Source of the DNA: Jeotgalibacillus soli
GTDB taxonomy: Bacteria; Bacillota; Bacilli; Bacillales; Jeotgalibacillaceae
Direction of reading: 5' to 3'
Assembly (NCBI RefSeq): GCF_000829435.1
Contig: NZ_JXRP01000013.1
Span: 96,794-160,793 of the forward strand
DNA: 64,000 bases
In this document: piece by piece, positions 19,248-30,052 of the stretch
Layout of the letters: each line of letters begins with the position of its first letter
How positions within the stretch are numbered: position 1 is the stretch's first letter
The notes under the pieces: generated by a model
What the model was told of the DNA's origin: nothing
Database searches by the model: none
Seen by the model: only the letters and a program-made list of their open reading frames with translations
Translations under genes and position numbers: made by a program

Positions 19248-19318
19248 AGACTACCTGGTATTACCACATTGGACTAATCCTTTTTTCCATTTGCTGATTA
19301 TTTGATTTTTTCTCATAT

Positions 19319-19346
19319 TGACAATACTCCGACATTCTAGTACATT
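19319..19346 (+). promoter_or_regulatory. SigA-type promoter of the SAM riboswitch operon
   Basis: TTGACA and TACATT are 16 bases apart, about 30 bases before the riboswitch. Confidence 0.55.
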
Positions 19347-19373
19347 TATCATAATTAACTAAATATTATGGAT

Positions 19374-19526
19374 TCTTATTAAGAGAGGTGGAGGGACAAG
19401 GCCCTGCGAAACCTCAGCAACCTTCAGTCTTGCCTATTATTGTGCAAATGCTGAAAAGGTGCTAACTCCAGCTTGTCACAGTGATCTTTAAAAGGATTAT
19501 GAATACGACAAGGAAGATAAGAAGAG
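19374..19526 (+). ncRNA. SAM-I (S-box) riboswitch
   Basis: The core is unmistakable: AAGAGAGGTGGAGGGA, GGCCCTGCGAAACCTCAGCA, a variable P3 arm, AAAGGTGCTAACTCC and CAAGGAAGATAAGAAGA closing P1. With SAM bound, the downstream terminator forms and yitJ/metH are off. Confidence 0.95.
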
Positions 19527-19546
19527 TTGTGAACGGTTCTATTACA

Positions 19547-19578
19547 GGTCTTCTTATATCTATAGGAAGACCTTTTTG
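19547..19578 (+). terminator. S-box terminator
   Basis: AGGTCTTCTTAT pairs with ATAGGAAGACCT before TTTTT. Its 5' arm can also pair with the ATAAGAAGA of P1 as antiterminator. Confidence 0.88.
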
Positions 19579-19630
19579 TATACAATTTTTTTGGAATGTT
19601 TAGGGTGACGATAAATAAGGGGGGAAATAA

Positions 19631-21493
19631 ATGAAGCTAATAGACGCACTTCAAGAGCGTATACTTATAGCAGATGGAGCGATGGGGACATTGCTTTATT
19701 CATATGGAACGGATCAATGCTTTGAAGAGCTTAATTTATCAGCAGCAGAGCATATTCAGCAAATTCATACTGCATATATTCAGGCTGGGGCAAATGTCAT
19801 TCAGACGAATACGTATGCTGGAAACTATCATAAGCTCGAGCGATATGGACTTGAGGATTATGTGAAGGAAATCAATCGTGCAGGCGTTAAAAATGCTCGT
19901 CAGGCAGCCCTTGCAGATACTTTTGTGGTTGGTACAATTGGTGGCATACGAAGCTTGAATCCACAAACTGTTAAACTAGAGGAAATTAAACGAAGCTTTA
20001 GAGAACAGCTTTACTGTTTATTGCTGGAGGGCGTGGATGGTATTTTACTAGAAACCTATTATGATTTGGAGGAATTATCCACTGTCGTATCGATCGCACG
20101 AAAGGAAACAGATATCCCCATTATTGCACAGGCTTCCCTTCAAGAGGTTGGAGTTCTGCAGGACGGCACGCCTATTACAGAGGCATTTAAGCAGCTAGAA
20201 GACTTGGGTGCTGATTTAGTTGGGCTTAATTGTCGCCTTGGACCTTATCATATGCTGCGAACGTTAGAGGGAGTGCCGCTGCCTAAGCATGCTTTTCTCT
20301 CAAGCTATCCAAATGCAAGCCTCCCGTCCTATTCGGATGGGGCGCTTCAATACAACAATAATGCGGAATACTTTAGAGAGGTAGCACATTCCTTTCAAAC
20401 ACAGGGTGTTCGATTATTAGGAGGCTGCTGCGGTACAACCCCTGATCATATTCGGGCATTTTCCGAGGCGCTTAAAGGAGCAGTTCCTGTTTTGGAAAAG
20501 GACGTATATATTCAACAACCCAAAATTGAGGTATCTAGCCGTCGCATTTATGTTCCCGAGCCTCTTCAGAACATTGTTACGAAGCGATCCTCTATTATTG
20601 TAGAGCTCGATCCTCCTAAAAAGCTGAATATAGATGCTTTTATGAAAGGAGCAAAAGCACTGAAGGAAGCTGGAGCTGATGCAGTAACGCTTGCTGATAA
20701 CTCGCTGGCAAGTCCGCGTGTATCAAATGAATCTCTTGGCCATTTAATTAAAGCGGAGCATGATGTCCGTCCGCTTGTTCATATTACCTGCCGGGATCGC
20801 AATTTAATTGGATTGCAGTCCCACTTAATGGGACTTCATACACTGGGGCTTCATGATGTGCTTGCTGTAACCGGAGATCCTACAAAAGTAGGGGATTTTC
20901 CTGGGGCAACCTCCGTCTATGATGTGTCTTCTTTCGAACTGATTGAAATGATCCAGCAGCTGAATCGGGGAGTTTCCATGTCAGGTAAGGATCTTGGGGA
21001 GTCCACTTCATTTTCCATAGGTGCAGCTTTTAATCCAAACGTCCGGTCTGTTGAGCGTGCCGTGCTTAGGATGGAAAAAAAGATTAAAGCAGGAGCTGAT
21101 TACTTTATGAGTCAGCCTGTATTCTCAGAGGAAAAGCTGCTAGAAGTATACGAGTATGTAAAAGACATAAATGCACCTTTATATATAGGCTTGATGCCGC
21201 TAACGAATAGCCGAAATGCAGACTTTCTTCACCATGAGGTACCTGGTATCAAGCTGTCAGATCAAGTGCGTGAGCGAATGGCAACGGTAGCCGGGGACAA
21301 AGAACGTTCTTCTCAAGAAGGTCTTGCCATTGCCAAATCACTTATTGATACGGCATTGGAGCTATTTAACGGAATTTATCTAATTACACCTTTTATGCGT
21401 TACGATCTAACTGTAGAGCTAACGAAATATGCAAAGCAGCAAGCGGCAAAAAGAGCTGGAGGAGTTAACCATGTATCCAACATCATTCACTGA
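19631..21493 (+). CDS. yitJ: Bifunctional homocysteine S-methyltransferase / 5,10-methylenetetrahydrofolate reductase (YitJ)
   Basis: A 620-residue fusion. Residues 1-290 are a homocysteine-binding barrel with zinc cysteines in VGLNCRLGP and [11 protein letters not shown]. Residues about 320-600 form a MetF-type flavin reductase ([43 protein letters not shown]). The second half makes methyl-tetrahydrofolate, the methyl donor for the MetH encoded next. It begins 50 bases after the S-box terminator, with AAGGGGGGAAA as the ribosome site. It overlaps metH by 23 bases. Confidence 0.93.
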   Translation: MKLIDALQERILIADGAMGTLLYSYGTDQCFEELNLSAAEHIQQIHTAYIQAGANVIQTNTYAGNYHKLERYGLEDYVKEINRAGVKNARQAALADTFVVGTIGGIRSLNPQTVKLEEIKRSFREQLYCLLLEGVDGILLETYYDLEELSTVVSIARKETDIPIIAQASLQEVGVLQDGTPITEAFKQLEDLGADLVGLNCRLGPYHMLRTLEGVPLPKHAFLSSYPNASLPSYSDGALQYNNNAEYFREVAHSFQTQGVRLLGGCCGTTPDHIRAFSEALKGAVPVLEKDVYIQQPKIEVSSRRIYVPEPLQNIVTKRSSIIVELDPPKKLNIDAFMKGAKALKEAGADAVTLADNSLASPRVSNESLGHLIKAEHDVRPLVHITCRDRNLIGLQSHLMGLHTLGLHDVLAVTGDPTKVGDFPGATSVYDVSSFELIEMIQQLNRGVSMSGKDLGESTSFSIGAAFNPNVRSVERAVLRMEKKIKAGADYFMSQPVFSEEKLLEVYEYVKDINAPLYIGLMPLTNSRNADFLHHEVPGIKLSDQVRERMATVAGDKERSSQEGLAIAKSLIDTALELFNGIYLITPFMRYDLTVELTKYAKQQAAKRAGGVNHVSNIIH

Positions 21494-24400
21494 GCAACTT
21501 GAAAATCGCATTTTAATAATGGATGGAGCTATGGGTACCATGCTTCAGGAAGCAAATTTAACGCCTGAGGATTTTGGCGGGGAAGAATATGACGGCTGTA
21601 ACGAGTATTTAAATATAACGGCCCCTCATGTAATTGAACGAATACATGACGCTTATCTTGGAGCAGGAGCAGATATCATTGAGACGAATACGTTCGGTGG
21701 AATGAGTATCGTACTGGACGAATACAATCTTGGTCATCTTGCTTATGAAGTGAACAAAGTAGCTGCACAAATAGCTAAACGCTCAGCCAGCAAATTTTCT
21801 ACAACAGAAATGCCACGTTATGTTGCGGGAGCCATGGGCCCAACAACGAAAACACTGAGTGTAACAGGTGGAACAACCTTTGATGAGCTGACCATATCTT
21901 ATGGGGAACAGGCGCGAGCATTAATTGATGGTGGATGTGACCTGCTTTTGCTCGAGACAAGTCAGGATTTACTAAATGTAAAAAGTGCATTTTTAGGCAT
22001 TCAACAAGCATTTGATCATACCGGCATCACCTTGCCGATCATGATTTCAGGCACAATCGAACCGATGGGAACCACGCTGGCTGGACAGTCTATTGAATCA
22101 TTTTATATAAGTATTGAACATATGAACCCTATTTCTGTAGGCCTTAACTGCGCTACAGGACCTGAATTTATGCAGGACCATATCCGTTCTTTATCCGATT
22201 TAAGCAATACGTTCGTTAGCTGTTATCCAAACGCAGGTTTGCCGGATGAAGAAGGCCACTATCATGAAACAGCTGAATCCTTAGCCAAAAAGCTTGCAGG
22301 CTTTGCGGAAAAGGGATGGCTAAATATTGTTGGAGGCTGCTGCGGTACAACACCTGAACATATTCGTGAGCTGTCAAAAGCAATGAAAAAATACACACCA
22401 AGAAAAGTGGAGAAAAAGGAGATTCACACGGTCTCAGGCATAGAACCATTAGTCTATGACGACCCCTCTATGCGTCCGCTTATGATTGGTGAGCGTACAA
22501 ACGTCATTGGTTCAAGGAAATTCAAGCGCTTAATTGCAGAAGGGAAAATAGAAGAAGCATCTGAAATTGCACGTGCTCAAGTAAAAGGGGGCGCCCATGT
22601 CATTGATATTTGCCTGGCCGACCCGGATCGTGATGAGCTTGAGGACATGGAAGTGTTTATTCAAGAGGTTGTAAAAAAGGTAAAGGTTCCTCTTGTAATC
22701 GATTCAACGGATGAGGCAGTCATTGAGCGAGCACTTAAATTTTCTCAAGGGAAAGCCATTATTAACTCCATTAATCTTGAGGATGGGCTTGAGCGTTTTG
22801 ATGCTGTGATACCGCTTGTGAAGAAATACGGTGCAGCGGTTGTTGTTGGAACGATTGATGAAATAGGGATGGGAGTTACTGCCGAAAGAAAGCTTGAGAT
22901 CGCCAAAAGGTCCTATAAAATTTTAGTAGAAAATTATGGATTGGCTCCGACGGATATTATTTTTGATCCACTCGTATTTCCTGTCGGAACAGGAGATGAG
23001 CAATATATTGGATCAGCAAAGGCAACGGTGGAAGGAATCCGTCTTTTAAAAGAAGAGATGCCGCTATGTCAAACGACGCTTGGGATCAGTAATGTCTCCT
23101 TCGGCTTGCCGCCAGTCGGCCGTGAGGTGCTTAATGCAGTTTTTCTTTACCACTGTACACAAGCAGGGCTTGACTATGCTATTGTAAATACGGAAAAGCT
23201 GGAGCGGTATGCTTCAATATCAGCTGAGGAAATCGCAATGGCAGATAAGCTATTGTTTGACACGACGGATGAATCGCTAGCGACCTTTACCGAATTCTAC
23301 CGTGGCAAGAAAAAGGAATTAAAGTCGAGCATGCCTGATATGACGCTAGAAGAGCGCCTTGCCTACTACGTTGTCGAAGGTACTAAAGAGGGACTGCTTC
23401 CTGACCTGGAGAAAGCCTTGGCAGAATATGATGAACCATTGACCATTATTAATGGTCCATTGATGACAGGAATGAAAGAGGTAGGCCGTTTGTTCAACGA
23501 CAACCAGCTAATCGTAGCGGAAGTGCTGCAAAGTGCAGAGGTGATGAAAGCAGCGGTAGCATTTTTAGAGCCTCATATGGAAATATCTGATAAAACTTCA
23601 TCCAGGGGGAAAATCCTGCTAGCCACTGTTAAAGGTGATGTTCACGATATTGGGAAAAACCTTGTCGATATTATCTTAAGCAATAATGGTTATGAAGTTG
23701 TTGACCTCGGAATAAAGGTCACACCAACCACATTGATTGAGGCCATTAAACGTGAAAAACCCGATATTATAGGGTTATCAGGTCTTCTTGTGAAATCGGC
23801 ACAGCAAATGGTCATCACAGCTGGGGATATGAAGGAAGCAGGGCTTGCTCTTCCAATTCTAGTCGGCGGTGCTGCTTTATCAAGGAAATTCGTCGATACG
23901 AAAATTTCACAGCAGTACGATGGATTAGTGCTGTATGCCAAAGATGCGATGAATGGATTAACTTTGGCAAATCAACTTCAGGACGAACTTGAAAGAGAGC
24001 AGCTTGTAGAAGAACGTCAGCTAAAACTAGAAGCAGTGGCCAATGCACTAGCGATGCCTGTTTTGGAAAAAGCACCAGTAGCGGTTCGAACACGATCAAA
24101 TGTGTCCACAACGGCTCCCGTTTTCACGCCTGCTGACGTTAAAAGGCATATTCTTACTTCTTATTCCGTTGCCCACGTGGAAGCCTATATCAATCTGCAA
24201 ATGCTCATTGGGCATCATTTAGGTGTAAAAGGGAAGATCTCTCGTCTGCTAGAGGAGAAGGATGAAAAAACCTTGAAAATTAAAGAGGTAGTGGATAGCT
24301 TGCTGACTGAAGTAAAGAAGGAAAAGCTAATTCAGCCTGCTGCTGTGTATCAATTTTTCCCTGCGCAGTCAGATGGAGACGACGTGATCATTTACGATCC

Positions 24401-24917
24401 GGCTGATCAATCAACGATCATTGAACGATTTACATTCCCTCGTCAGCATAAAGAACCGTTTTTATGTCTTGCTGATTATTTGAAAGCAGTCGGCAGCGGC
24501 GAGATGGATTATGTAGGGTTTTTCACAGTTACTGCAGGACGCGGTATTCGTGAAAAAGCGCAAATCTATAAAGAACAAGGCCGTTTTTTAGAAAGTCATG
24601 CCTTACAGTCACTGGCTTTAGAAACAGCAGAAGGCTTTGCAGAGCTTATTCACCAGCAAATGCGCGACCGCTGGGGCTTTTCTGACCCAGTTGACTTCAC
24701 CATGCAGGAGCGCTTTAGTGCGAAATACCAGGGGCAGCGTTTCTCATTTGGCTATCCTGCTTGTCCAAATCTCGATGACCAAGAAAAGCTCTTTAAGCTT
24801 ATTCGTCCGGAGGAAATTGGGGTCGAATTAACCGATGGCTTTATGATGGAGCCTGAAGCATCAGTGTCTGCGATTTGTTTTGCTCATCCGGATGCGAGAT
24901 ATTTTAATGTTTTATAG
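21471..24917 (+). CDS. metH: Cobalamin-dependent methionine synthase
   Basis: A 1148-residue full-length MetH. It has a homocysteine domain (residues 1-320, zinc cysteines in [10 protein letters not shown] and [11 protein letters not shown]), a pterin/methyl-THF domain (about 350-620), and a cap plus B12 domain with the base-off motif [19 protein letters not shown] and [11 protein letters not shown] reactivation domain follows (about 880-1148; [13 protein letters not shown]). It transfers the methyl group from methyl-THF through cobalamin to homocysteine. The start after GGAGGAGTTAACC is inside yitJ, suggesting translational coupling. The organism must obtain or make B12; no B12 riboswitch is seen here. 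Confidence 0.95.
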   Translation: MYPTSFTEQLENRILIMDGAMGTMLQEANLTPEDFGGEEYDGCNEYLNITAPHVIERIHDAYLGAGADIIETNTFGGMSIVLDEYNLGHLAYEVNKVAAQIAKRSASKFSTTEMPRYVAGAMGPTTKTLSVTGGTTFDELTISYGEQARALIDGGCDLLLLETSQDLLNVKSAFLGIQQAFDHTGITLPIMISGTIEPMGTTLAGQSIESFYISIEHMNPISVGLNCATGPEFMQDHIRSLSDLSNTFVSCYPNAGLPDEEGHYHETAESLAKKLAGFAEKGWLNIVGGCCGTTPEHIRELSKAMKKYTPRKVEKKEIHTVSGIEPLVYDDPSMRPLMIGERTNVIGSRKFKRLIAEGKIEEASEIARAQVKGGAHVIDICLADPDRDELEDMEVFIQEVVKKVKVPLVIDSTDEAVIERALKFSQGKAIINSINLEDGLERFDAVIPLVKKYGAAVVVGTIDEIGMGVTAERKLEIAKRSYKILVENYGLAPTDIIFDPLVFPVGTGDEQYIGSAKATVEGIRLLKEEMPLCQTTLGISNVSFGLPPVGREVLNAVFLYHCTQAGLDYAIVNTEKLERYASISAEEIAMADKLLFDTTDESLATFTEFYRGKKKELKSSMPDMTLEERLAYYVVEGTKEGLLPDLEKALAEYDEPLTIINGPLMTGMKEVGRLFNDNQLIVAEVLQSAEVMKAAVAFLEPHMEISDKTSSRGKILLATVKGDVHDIGKNLVDIILSNNGYEVVDLGIKVTPTTLIEAIKREKPDIIGLSGLLVKSAQQMVITAGDMKEAGLALPILVGGAALSRKFVDTKISQQYDGLVLYAKDAMNGLTLANQLQDELEREQLVEERQLKLEAVANALAMPVLEKAPVAVRTRSNVSTTAPVFTPADVKRHILTSYSVAHVEAYINLQMLIGHHLGVKGKISRLLEEKDEKTLKIKEVVDSLLTEVKKEKLIQPAAVYQFFPAQSDGDDVIIYDPADQSTIIERFTFPRQHKEPFLCLADYLKAVGSGEMDYVGFFTVTAGRGIREKAQIYKEQGRFLESHALQSLALETAEGFAELIHQQMRDRWGFSDPVDFTMQERFSAKYQGQRFSFGYPACPNLDDQEKLFKLIRPEEIGVELTDGFMMEPEASVSAICFAHPDARYFNVL

Positions 24918-24920
24918 GTT

Positions 24921-24953
24921 GAAAAGCGGCTCGTAATTGAGTCGTTTTTTTTG
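24921..24953 (+). terminator. Terminator of yitJ-metH
   Basis: AAGCGGCTC and GAGTCG(TT) form a stem with one wobble, then eight T. Confidence 0.75.
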
Positions 24954-25052
24954 CGTGGGGATCTTGAATTTTGGTGATCTTTATTGCAACTGAAGTATCA
25001 ATAGGCTTAGCTTGTGAAAATCTCAGAGAAATGCTGAAAATACTTTATTCAA

Positions 25053-25490
25053 TCAAGAATGTTTTTGGCAATAGTATTTTAATCGTAGTCCCTTTGCCGG
25101 GCTTACTTTTGACTTCGATCGTTCCTTGCTGATTTTCGATGATACGTTTACATAGCGTGAGTCCTTATCCTGTTCCCTTTTCTTTAGTTGTATAAAAAGG
25201 TTCGAATAATTTTTTCTGTCTTTCTTTTGAGATACCAACTCCACTGTCTACAACTTCTATTAGATAATGCACATCTCATATTTTTTAAGGAAAACATTGA
25301 TGTGTATGTATGGTTATGTGGTTGCTTCAGTAGAATTTTGTATAAGATTAATGAGTACCTGCTTCAATTGATTCGGATCACAATGAGCTATGATAACTGT
25401 ATCAAAATGTAATTTTATTTGTATATTACTTAGATTCGATTGAGGCTCCATAAAAAGTATGACATTTGAGATGACATGTATAAATTCGTT
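25053..25490 (-). pseudogene. C-terminal remnant of a sensor histidine kinase
   Basis: Read on the minus strand across frames, the ATPase half of a histidine kinase is visible in order: FNEFIHVISNVILFMEPQSN, the N box DPNQLKQVLINLIQNSTEA, the G1 box [26 protein letters not shown] (followed by an in-frame TAA where LG is expected) and EVKSKPGKGTTIKILLP. The dimerisation and sensor parts are absent and several stops interrupt it. The style resembles sporulation kinases such as KinA/KinE, but only the catalytic domain remains. Confidence 0.75.
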
Positions 25491-25494
25491 AAAT

Positions 25495-26011
25495 ATACAA
25501 AAACTTCTCTATTATCGTTTAAATAGCTTTAGATATTAATGTATATTAAATAAACACATTTAAAAAACGAGACGTCGACAAAAGCGGCATCTCGTCTTCC
25601 TCTTTTTATTTATCGTTCCCTTTTAAGAGAATAAGCTCAAAAATTTAACTTTAATCTGCAGTTCTTCGTCTTTCGGTTCTTTCTTGTTAAATTCTATTAT
25701 TGTTTCTGATTACCGCGGACTTCTGTCTCCAAAGTCAAGCTCGTTTATCCTTTTTATGAAAAAGTTGGAAAGCTTGAATTATGCGGTCCTCAGCTGATTT
25801 CCAAATTCATATTAATAATGCGTCACCAAAAGTACGCCAAGCGTGTGGCGAAAACTCCTATTGCCGTCGTTCATAAACGAGAAAATAAGGATCTATTCTT
25901 TTCCGTTTATGATCGTAACTACAGGTTACGTAAAGAACATTTCTGCTGTTCCTCTATTAGTACAAGCGTTTCTGAGTATAGTTGGCGGCTGGCTGTTGAA
26001 AAGAGTAGAGA
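25495..26011. other. Gene-poor stretch with a bidirectional hairpin and possible coding debris
   Basis: A hairpin (ACGAGA/TCTCGT, 25567-25594) has A and T runs on either side. The minus strand between about 25640 and 25830 shows two short protein-like pieces in different frames, AEDRIIQAFQLFHKKDK and SETIIEFNKKEPKDEELQIK, which may be remains of a gene. I cannot identify them and see no intact gene. Confidence 0.3.
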
Positions 26012-26515
26012 TCAAACGGTTGAAAGCAGAAGTCCTTCTGGGGCTCTAAGCATGGCCACTTCTTTAATCAGTGTTTCGTAAATTAACGTAATGGACAGAC
26101 GATTTTCACCCAATGTACGTATTAAATCGATGGTTTTCTCCTGATTCTTATAGGAAAGTTCAGCAAGAAGAGGCGGGATTGCAATGCTTTGCTCAAGAAT
26201 ATCTAAAGGAATACGAAACTCTGTTTGATTAAATTTTAAATTCTTCAGGTCTTGCATGAAAAATTTCTTTTTTTGTGAATTATGTGATAGCCAATATCGA
26301 TTACCGTAATATGATACTTTTGATGAAAATAGATCGGGTCTAGAGTAGACTAGTTTCCCGCCCCATTTACGAACTAAGTCAATTGTCTTCTCTTTTTTTT
26401 GATAGGACAACTCTGCTAACAACGAAGAAATGGCTATATGGCGTTCAAGAAACTCTAAATCGATTGGAATCCCTTGACCATGATTCAAATTCTTCCATTC
26501 TTTTAAAGCGTTCAT
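26012..26515 (-). CDS. Uncharacterised 167-residue protein with two internal repeats
   Basis: I do not recognise this protein. It has a good ribosome site (GGAGGAG) before its ATG and no signal peptide or membrane helix. Residues 16-53 and 102-137 are copies of one unit: both have IP(I/L)D, an IAI(S/P)xLLAELSY block, EKTIDL(V/I)R, and a glycine. The 48 residues between them are rich in Tyr, Ser and Lys. Repeated helical units like these often bind protein or nucleic acid, but that is only inference. It sits alone between a kinase remnant and the thiT riboswitch. Confidence 0.55.
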   Translation of the reverse strand: MNALKEWKNLNHGQGIPIDLEFLERHIAISSLLAELSYQKKEKTIDLVRKWGGKLVYSRPDLFSSKVSYYGNRYWLSHNSQKKKFFMQDLKNLKFNQTEFRIPLDILEQSIAIPPLLAELSYKNQEKTIDLIRTLGENRLSITLIYETLIKEVAMLRAPEGLLLSTV

Positions 26516-26529
26516 AACATTCTCCTCCT

Positions 26530-26950
26530 ATTTTAATATAATTCTAACTACTAACTTTTAATCTTTTTCTTTATCTAAAACCTGTCTACCCTCCTTGCTT
26601 TTATCATCTCACTACTTGCTAGAGAGATAACACCGACTCTTTTCCTATTTCACCCAAAAACTGTACGAGGGATTTCGCTACAATTAGACCTTAAAAGTGC
26701 AACTTATCTGTTTTCCGTTTAATATCGTCAATCCCTCGACAAGAATCTATGTAATAAATGAAACAAAGAAGAGAAAGAGAAATTCCTTTATTTCATATGA
26801 AGATCAGTTTATCCATTAATGATCATTCTTATTACGAATTATATTGATCGGCAGTGTGCCTAATTGATCTTTATTTAGCAGGTCATCATGATATTGCTTT
26901 TATTGGGTGAAAAAACTTCTAATTGGGTGTACAATAACAGCAGATGCAAT
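26530..26950. other. Intergenic region upstream of the TPP riboswitch
   Basis: This AT-rich stretch holds the promoter regions of the minus-strand repeat protein and of thiT. No coding content or clear element was found in it. Confidence 0.5.
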
Positions 26951-26953
26951 TTC

Positions 26954-27042
26954 CGCAAGGGGAGCCATTATGGCTGAGAGTGAGCTTTTTTAGTTCAGAC
27001 CCTTTGAACCTGTAAGTTAATGCTTACGCAGGGATGTGGATG
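26954..27042 (+). ncRNA. TPP (thi-box) riboswitch
   Basis: GGGGAGCC, GGCTGAGAGTGAG, GACCCTTTGAACCTG, AGTTAATGCTTACGCAGGGA: all conserved helices of the class are present in the right order. It is followed by a terminator and thiT. Confidence 0.95.
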
Positions 27043-27059
27043 GAAACAGGCGCGTAAAG

Positions 27060-27096
27060 CAATGTCTGGATTTCTATCCTGGACATTGTTTTTTTA
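27060..27096 (+). terminator. TPP riboswitch terminator
   Basis: CAATGTC and GGACATTG flank an imperfect stem ending in TTTTTTT. Confidence 0.8.
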
Positions 27097-27204
27097 TATG
27101 CATTTTACGGTCACTGGATGATTGACAGTAGGATACAAAATAAAAAAGCAATGGTTTATCCCCTTCGTGCGAGCTGCATCATTTTCGCAAAAGGAGGAAG
27201 TAAA

Positions 27205-27780
27205 ATGGAAAGATCAAAGCTTTTATTTATGTTAGAGGTTGCTATTTTTGCGGCTATTGGCGTTATATTGGATAGACTTTCATTCTCGGTATGGCCGCAG
27301 GGTGGTTCTGTAAGCTTTGCGATGGTACCTATTATTCTAATGGCATTACGATGGGGATTGAAAGGAGGTCTATTGACCGGACTGCTTGTTGGGACGATTC
27401 AAGTTGTAGTGGGTGGTGCCTATATAATTGATCCTATTCAAGGAGCACTTGATTACCCAATCGCATTTACAGTCGTAGGATTTGCTGGTTTATTTGCCGG
27501 TCCAGTTAAGACGGCATTGATGAATGGGTTAACAAAAAAAGCAATCGTTTATATCGTTCTTGCAACACTTGTTGGTACTGCTCTGCGTTATGTGTGCCAT
27601 GTATTGTCTGGAGTTGTGTTCTTTAGTGCAGGATCGGCAGCTGTGCCTGCGTTAAAATATTCACTGGTTTATAATGGAACGTTTATGGGACCAGCCTTTA
27701 TCCTAACGGCAATCGTGATTGCTGGTCTGCTCTCAACGGTCCCTCGTGTAGCAACGAAACAAAATATTCGAAACGCCTAA
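27205..27780 (+). CDS. thiT: Thiamine ECF transporter S component ThiT (YuaJ)
   Basis: A 191-residue membrane protein with six hydrophobic segments, the substrate-binding subunit of an energy-coupling-factor transporter for thiamine. It contains the family's L1 region with conserved glycines and the Trp/Tyr-rich thiamine pocket (FSVWPQGGSVSFAMVPI, ALRWGLKGGLLTG, GPVKTALMNGL). The ECF ATPases and EcfT are encoded elsewhere. The start after AAAGGAGGAAG is preferred over an upstream in-frame ATG. Regulation by the TPP leader agrees with the function. Confidence 0.93.
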   Translation: MERSKLLFMLEVAIFAAIGVILDRLSFSVWPQGGSVSFAMVPIILMALRWGLKGGLLTGLLVGTIQVVVGGAYIIDPIQGALDYPIAFTVVGFAGLFAGPVKTALMNGLTKKAIVYIVLATLVGTALRYVCHVLSGVVFFSAGSAAVPALKYSLVYNGTFMGPAFILTAIVIAGLLSTVPRVATKQNIRNA

Positions 27781-27784
27781 TATG

Positions 27785-27816
27785 AACCTGTCTCCGATTG
27801 GAGGCAGGTTTTTTTA
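27785..27816 (+). terminator. Terminator of thiT
   Basis: AACCTGTCTCC pairs with GGAGGCAGGTT, followed by TTTTTT. Confidence 0.88.
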
Positions 27817-28026
27817 TATGCAGGACTTAAGATAGGTAATTTAGGGAGTGCTCAAAAAATTAGCGCTTGAATAATCAATCTAAGCGGTAGTTGATCGTTA
27901 GTCTACTTTAAAAAATTATTCTATTTACTTTGTTAAATGTTTATAATAAGCAGTCGATATTTAATAGAGAGGGTAAGAAACCGCTTGTAAATACATACTT
28001 TGATAGCAAGAAAGGAACTACTTCAT

Positions 28027-28440
28027 ATGAAATCAGTAAAGATAATGATCGCAATACAGACACTTGTGCTGATTGCTGGAGGAATTGTACTAATATGGCT
28101 GTTTGACATAATTGGATTAGGTAATCCTAAGACACTGGTAGCATATTTAATAGGGATCCTCCTTATATTTTTGATCGTACGTTTCTTTCAAGTTAATTTC
28201 CTGGCTATTGATATTAAGCTATTAGTGGATCATTACAAGGAATATGAAAAGAATTTCGAGGAGCTCTCAAAAAGATTAGAATGGCACGATTTTACGATGG
28301 AGCTAGTAGATGGTGAAGTGATGTACAAAGCTAAAAAGACTCGATCCTTTACTTTCTTCGGAAGCAAATTAGGCTATAAATATTCGAAAACAGGCTTGGA
28401 AGAGTATTGGAGAAATAATCCTTATTCAAAGTTAAGATGA
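28027..28440 (+). CDS. Small membrane protein of unknown function
   Basis: A 137-residue protein with two hydrophobic helices at residues 5-27 and 35-57 (IMIAIQTLVLIAGGIVLIW, LVAYLIGILLIFLIVRFF), then a charged cytosolic tail ending near YWRNNPYSKLR. The start is the ATG 10 bases after AGAAAGGA. I know of no assigned family. It is a single gene between terminators. Confidence 0.6.
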   Translation: MKSVKIMIAIQTLVLIAGGIVLIWLFDIIGLGNPKTLVAYLIGILLIFLIVRFFQVNFLAIDIKLLVDHYKEYEKNFEELSKRLEWHDFTMELVDGEVMYKAKKTRSFTFFGSKLGYKYSKTGLEEYWRNNPYSKLR

Positions 28441-28466
28441 TTTCCTAGACGCTTGTATAATAAGGG

Positions 28467-28507
28467 CTGTTTCAAAAGTCATTTAGTTTAAGTGACTTTT
28501 GAAACAG
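28467..28507 (+). terminator. Strong terminator hairpin
   Basis: CTGTTTCAAAAGTCA and its exact complement flank an 11-base loop. Confidence 0.75.
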
Positions 28508-28534
28508 TTCATTTTATTTTTTGACTTGGTAAAA

Positions 28535-28700
28535 CGTGTCTGTTGAATTCAACTGCAGGCGCTTGTTTTCCGCGGGGCAGGCCGTGAGCCTCCCAGGTCG
28601 CAGATGTCCCTGCTTGAGTCTCACCTGTCCTGTTCCAGCCCGCAGGAGTCTCGCGTATCGCTTCCAATCAACGCCGTGAAAATATCAACAATGGACTTGA
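28535..28700 (-). repeat. Interspersed GC-rich Bacillaceae repeat, near full-length copy
   Basis: On the minus strand the element starts CACGGCGTTGATTGGAAGCG, contains CGAGACTCCTGCGGG, GGACAGGTGAGACTC and GAGGCTCACGGCCTGCCCCG, and ends CAACAGACACGTTTTACC. I know this kind of non-coding sequence as a common intergenic repeat of Bacillus-group genomes; its function is not established to my knowledge. A shortened copy with only the ends lies at 50262-50320. It abuts the truncated MFS gene. Confidence 0.7.
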
Positions 28701-28739
28701 ACATAGCTTATTTTTAGGAAGTTGAATCGTATACTCCTT

Positions 28740-29169
28740 ACGTTTTTCTTTCCTTTTCTAAAACTCTCTTTTCCTACACAAAATCTGCTTTTGCAAACAG
28801 TATGGCATATATAATTGTAAAAATCAGATAGGTAATTGCAACAATATACAAAAACTATAGCTGTTCAGGACCTTGAACAAATAATAACGATAAAACAAAA
28901 GGAATTCTTAATAAATCAATCGTAATAATTAGTTTTTTCTTCTGAAATCGATCTGCCAGCTTCCAGCCGATTGGAGCGAGAAATAAAAAAGGTACCATGG
29001 CGTATGATAGCAAATAAAAATCCAATAGCAGTCCTTTAACCGTCATCTGATAGAGCAATGTAAGAAAGGAGACCTGAATAAATCAATTTCCAATCCCGTT
29101 TACGACTCCTGCCCCAAAAAAACTGTTGATCATTTTTTTCTGCTTCCAAACAAACCAGTTTGTCATCAT
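28740..29169 (-). pseudogene. MFS transporter, N-terminal remnant
   Basis: Behind GAAGGTGA, the frame reads MMTNWFVWKQKKMINSFFGA and VVNGIGN, then meets an in-frame TGA. It resumes as FIQVSFLTLLYQMTVKGLLL, passes the MFS loop motif GWKLADRFQKKKL (G-x-x-x-D-R-x-x-R/K-K) and changes frame into FLYIVAITYLIFTIIYAILF. Only about the first four helices remain. The break in homology falls close to the interspersed repeat, so the rest may have been lost in a rearrangement there. Confidence 0.75.
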
Positions 29170-29316
29170 TTCACCTTCTGTCGTTGTCCAATAATATAGA
29201 TAAACATTTAATTAGATGTTTGTGACACTAGATATTATTATTGTGAGGCGTATTAAATTTATAAATCTGAATTATGATATTATTTGTACAAATCATGTAA
29301 AAAGAGGAAAGAGTAG

Positions 29317-30020
29317 ATGAGCAGAGCTGAGAAGAGGGTAAAATTAGAGTTAGATAGAATTGTTTTTATCGGGGGAACCTTTGAAGAACATTTGGACCTG
29401 TTTTCGCTTACAGCAGGAATACTAAAGGGGAAGAAAATACTTGATTGTCCAGCAGGAGCATGTTCGTTTACAGCAGTCGGCATTCAACACGGAATTGATG
29501 TTACAGAATGTGATATTGCCTACTACCATGACCAAGAAGACCTGAAAATGAAAGGTTATCAGGATGTAGATCATTCGATGATACATAGGGAAAAAGCAAA
29601 AGACAATTACGGTTGGAATTATTTCAAAACGATTGAGGAATTAAGAGAGAATCGCTTACGTGCAGTTAATGACTGCACGAATGATATGAAGGAATGAAAT
29701 GATCGATATGTGCCAGTTACTTTACCTTCTTTACCATTTAAAGATGATGAATTCAATATTATTTTATCTGCTCATTTTTTATTTATATATGCGTATCGAC
29801 TAGATTACGAGTTTCACTTGAACACAGTAAATGAAATGTTAAGAGTGTCAAAAGAGGAGATAAGAATCTTTCCCTTAACGGATTTGGAGGAAGACAATAT
29901 GAACATTTAGAAAAGCTGCTTGGCTATCTCAAAAAGAAAGGTTGTACTGTTGAAGAGATACGTGTTCCATATGCGTTTCAAAGGAATGCAAATGCTATGT
30001 TGAAGATTAAAAAAAGGTAA
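29317..30020 (+). pseudogene. Class I SAM-dependent methyltransferase with a stop and a frameshift
   Basis: The first 126 codons contain the SAM-binding motif KILDCPAGACSFTAVG and follow a normal ribosome site. An in-frame TGA at 29695 splits this from NDRYVPVTLPSLPF and the downstream FNIILSAHFLF and EMLRVSKEEIRIFPL segments. A frame change near 29890 leads to HLEKLLGYLKKKGCTVEEI and a natural end at IKKR. All parts of a protein of about 233 residues are still there, so the lesions look recent. Confidence 0.8.
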
Positions 30021-30052
30021 AAATAGCGAATAAAATGATTGGAGGATCTCAA

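Noticed and set aside
18758..19267. Open frame of 169 residues on the minus strand, rich in Ser and Thr
   Set aside because: It is antisense to the frameshifted lipoprotein gene, whose acidic GAA/GAG codons read as Ser/Thr/Val-rich text in reverse. It has no ribosome site.
25818..26081. Two overlapping plus-strand frames of 87 and 68 codons
   Set aside because: They overlap the end of the minus-strand repeat protein, have no ribosome site and no recognisable similarity.
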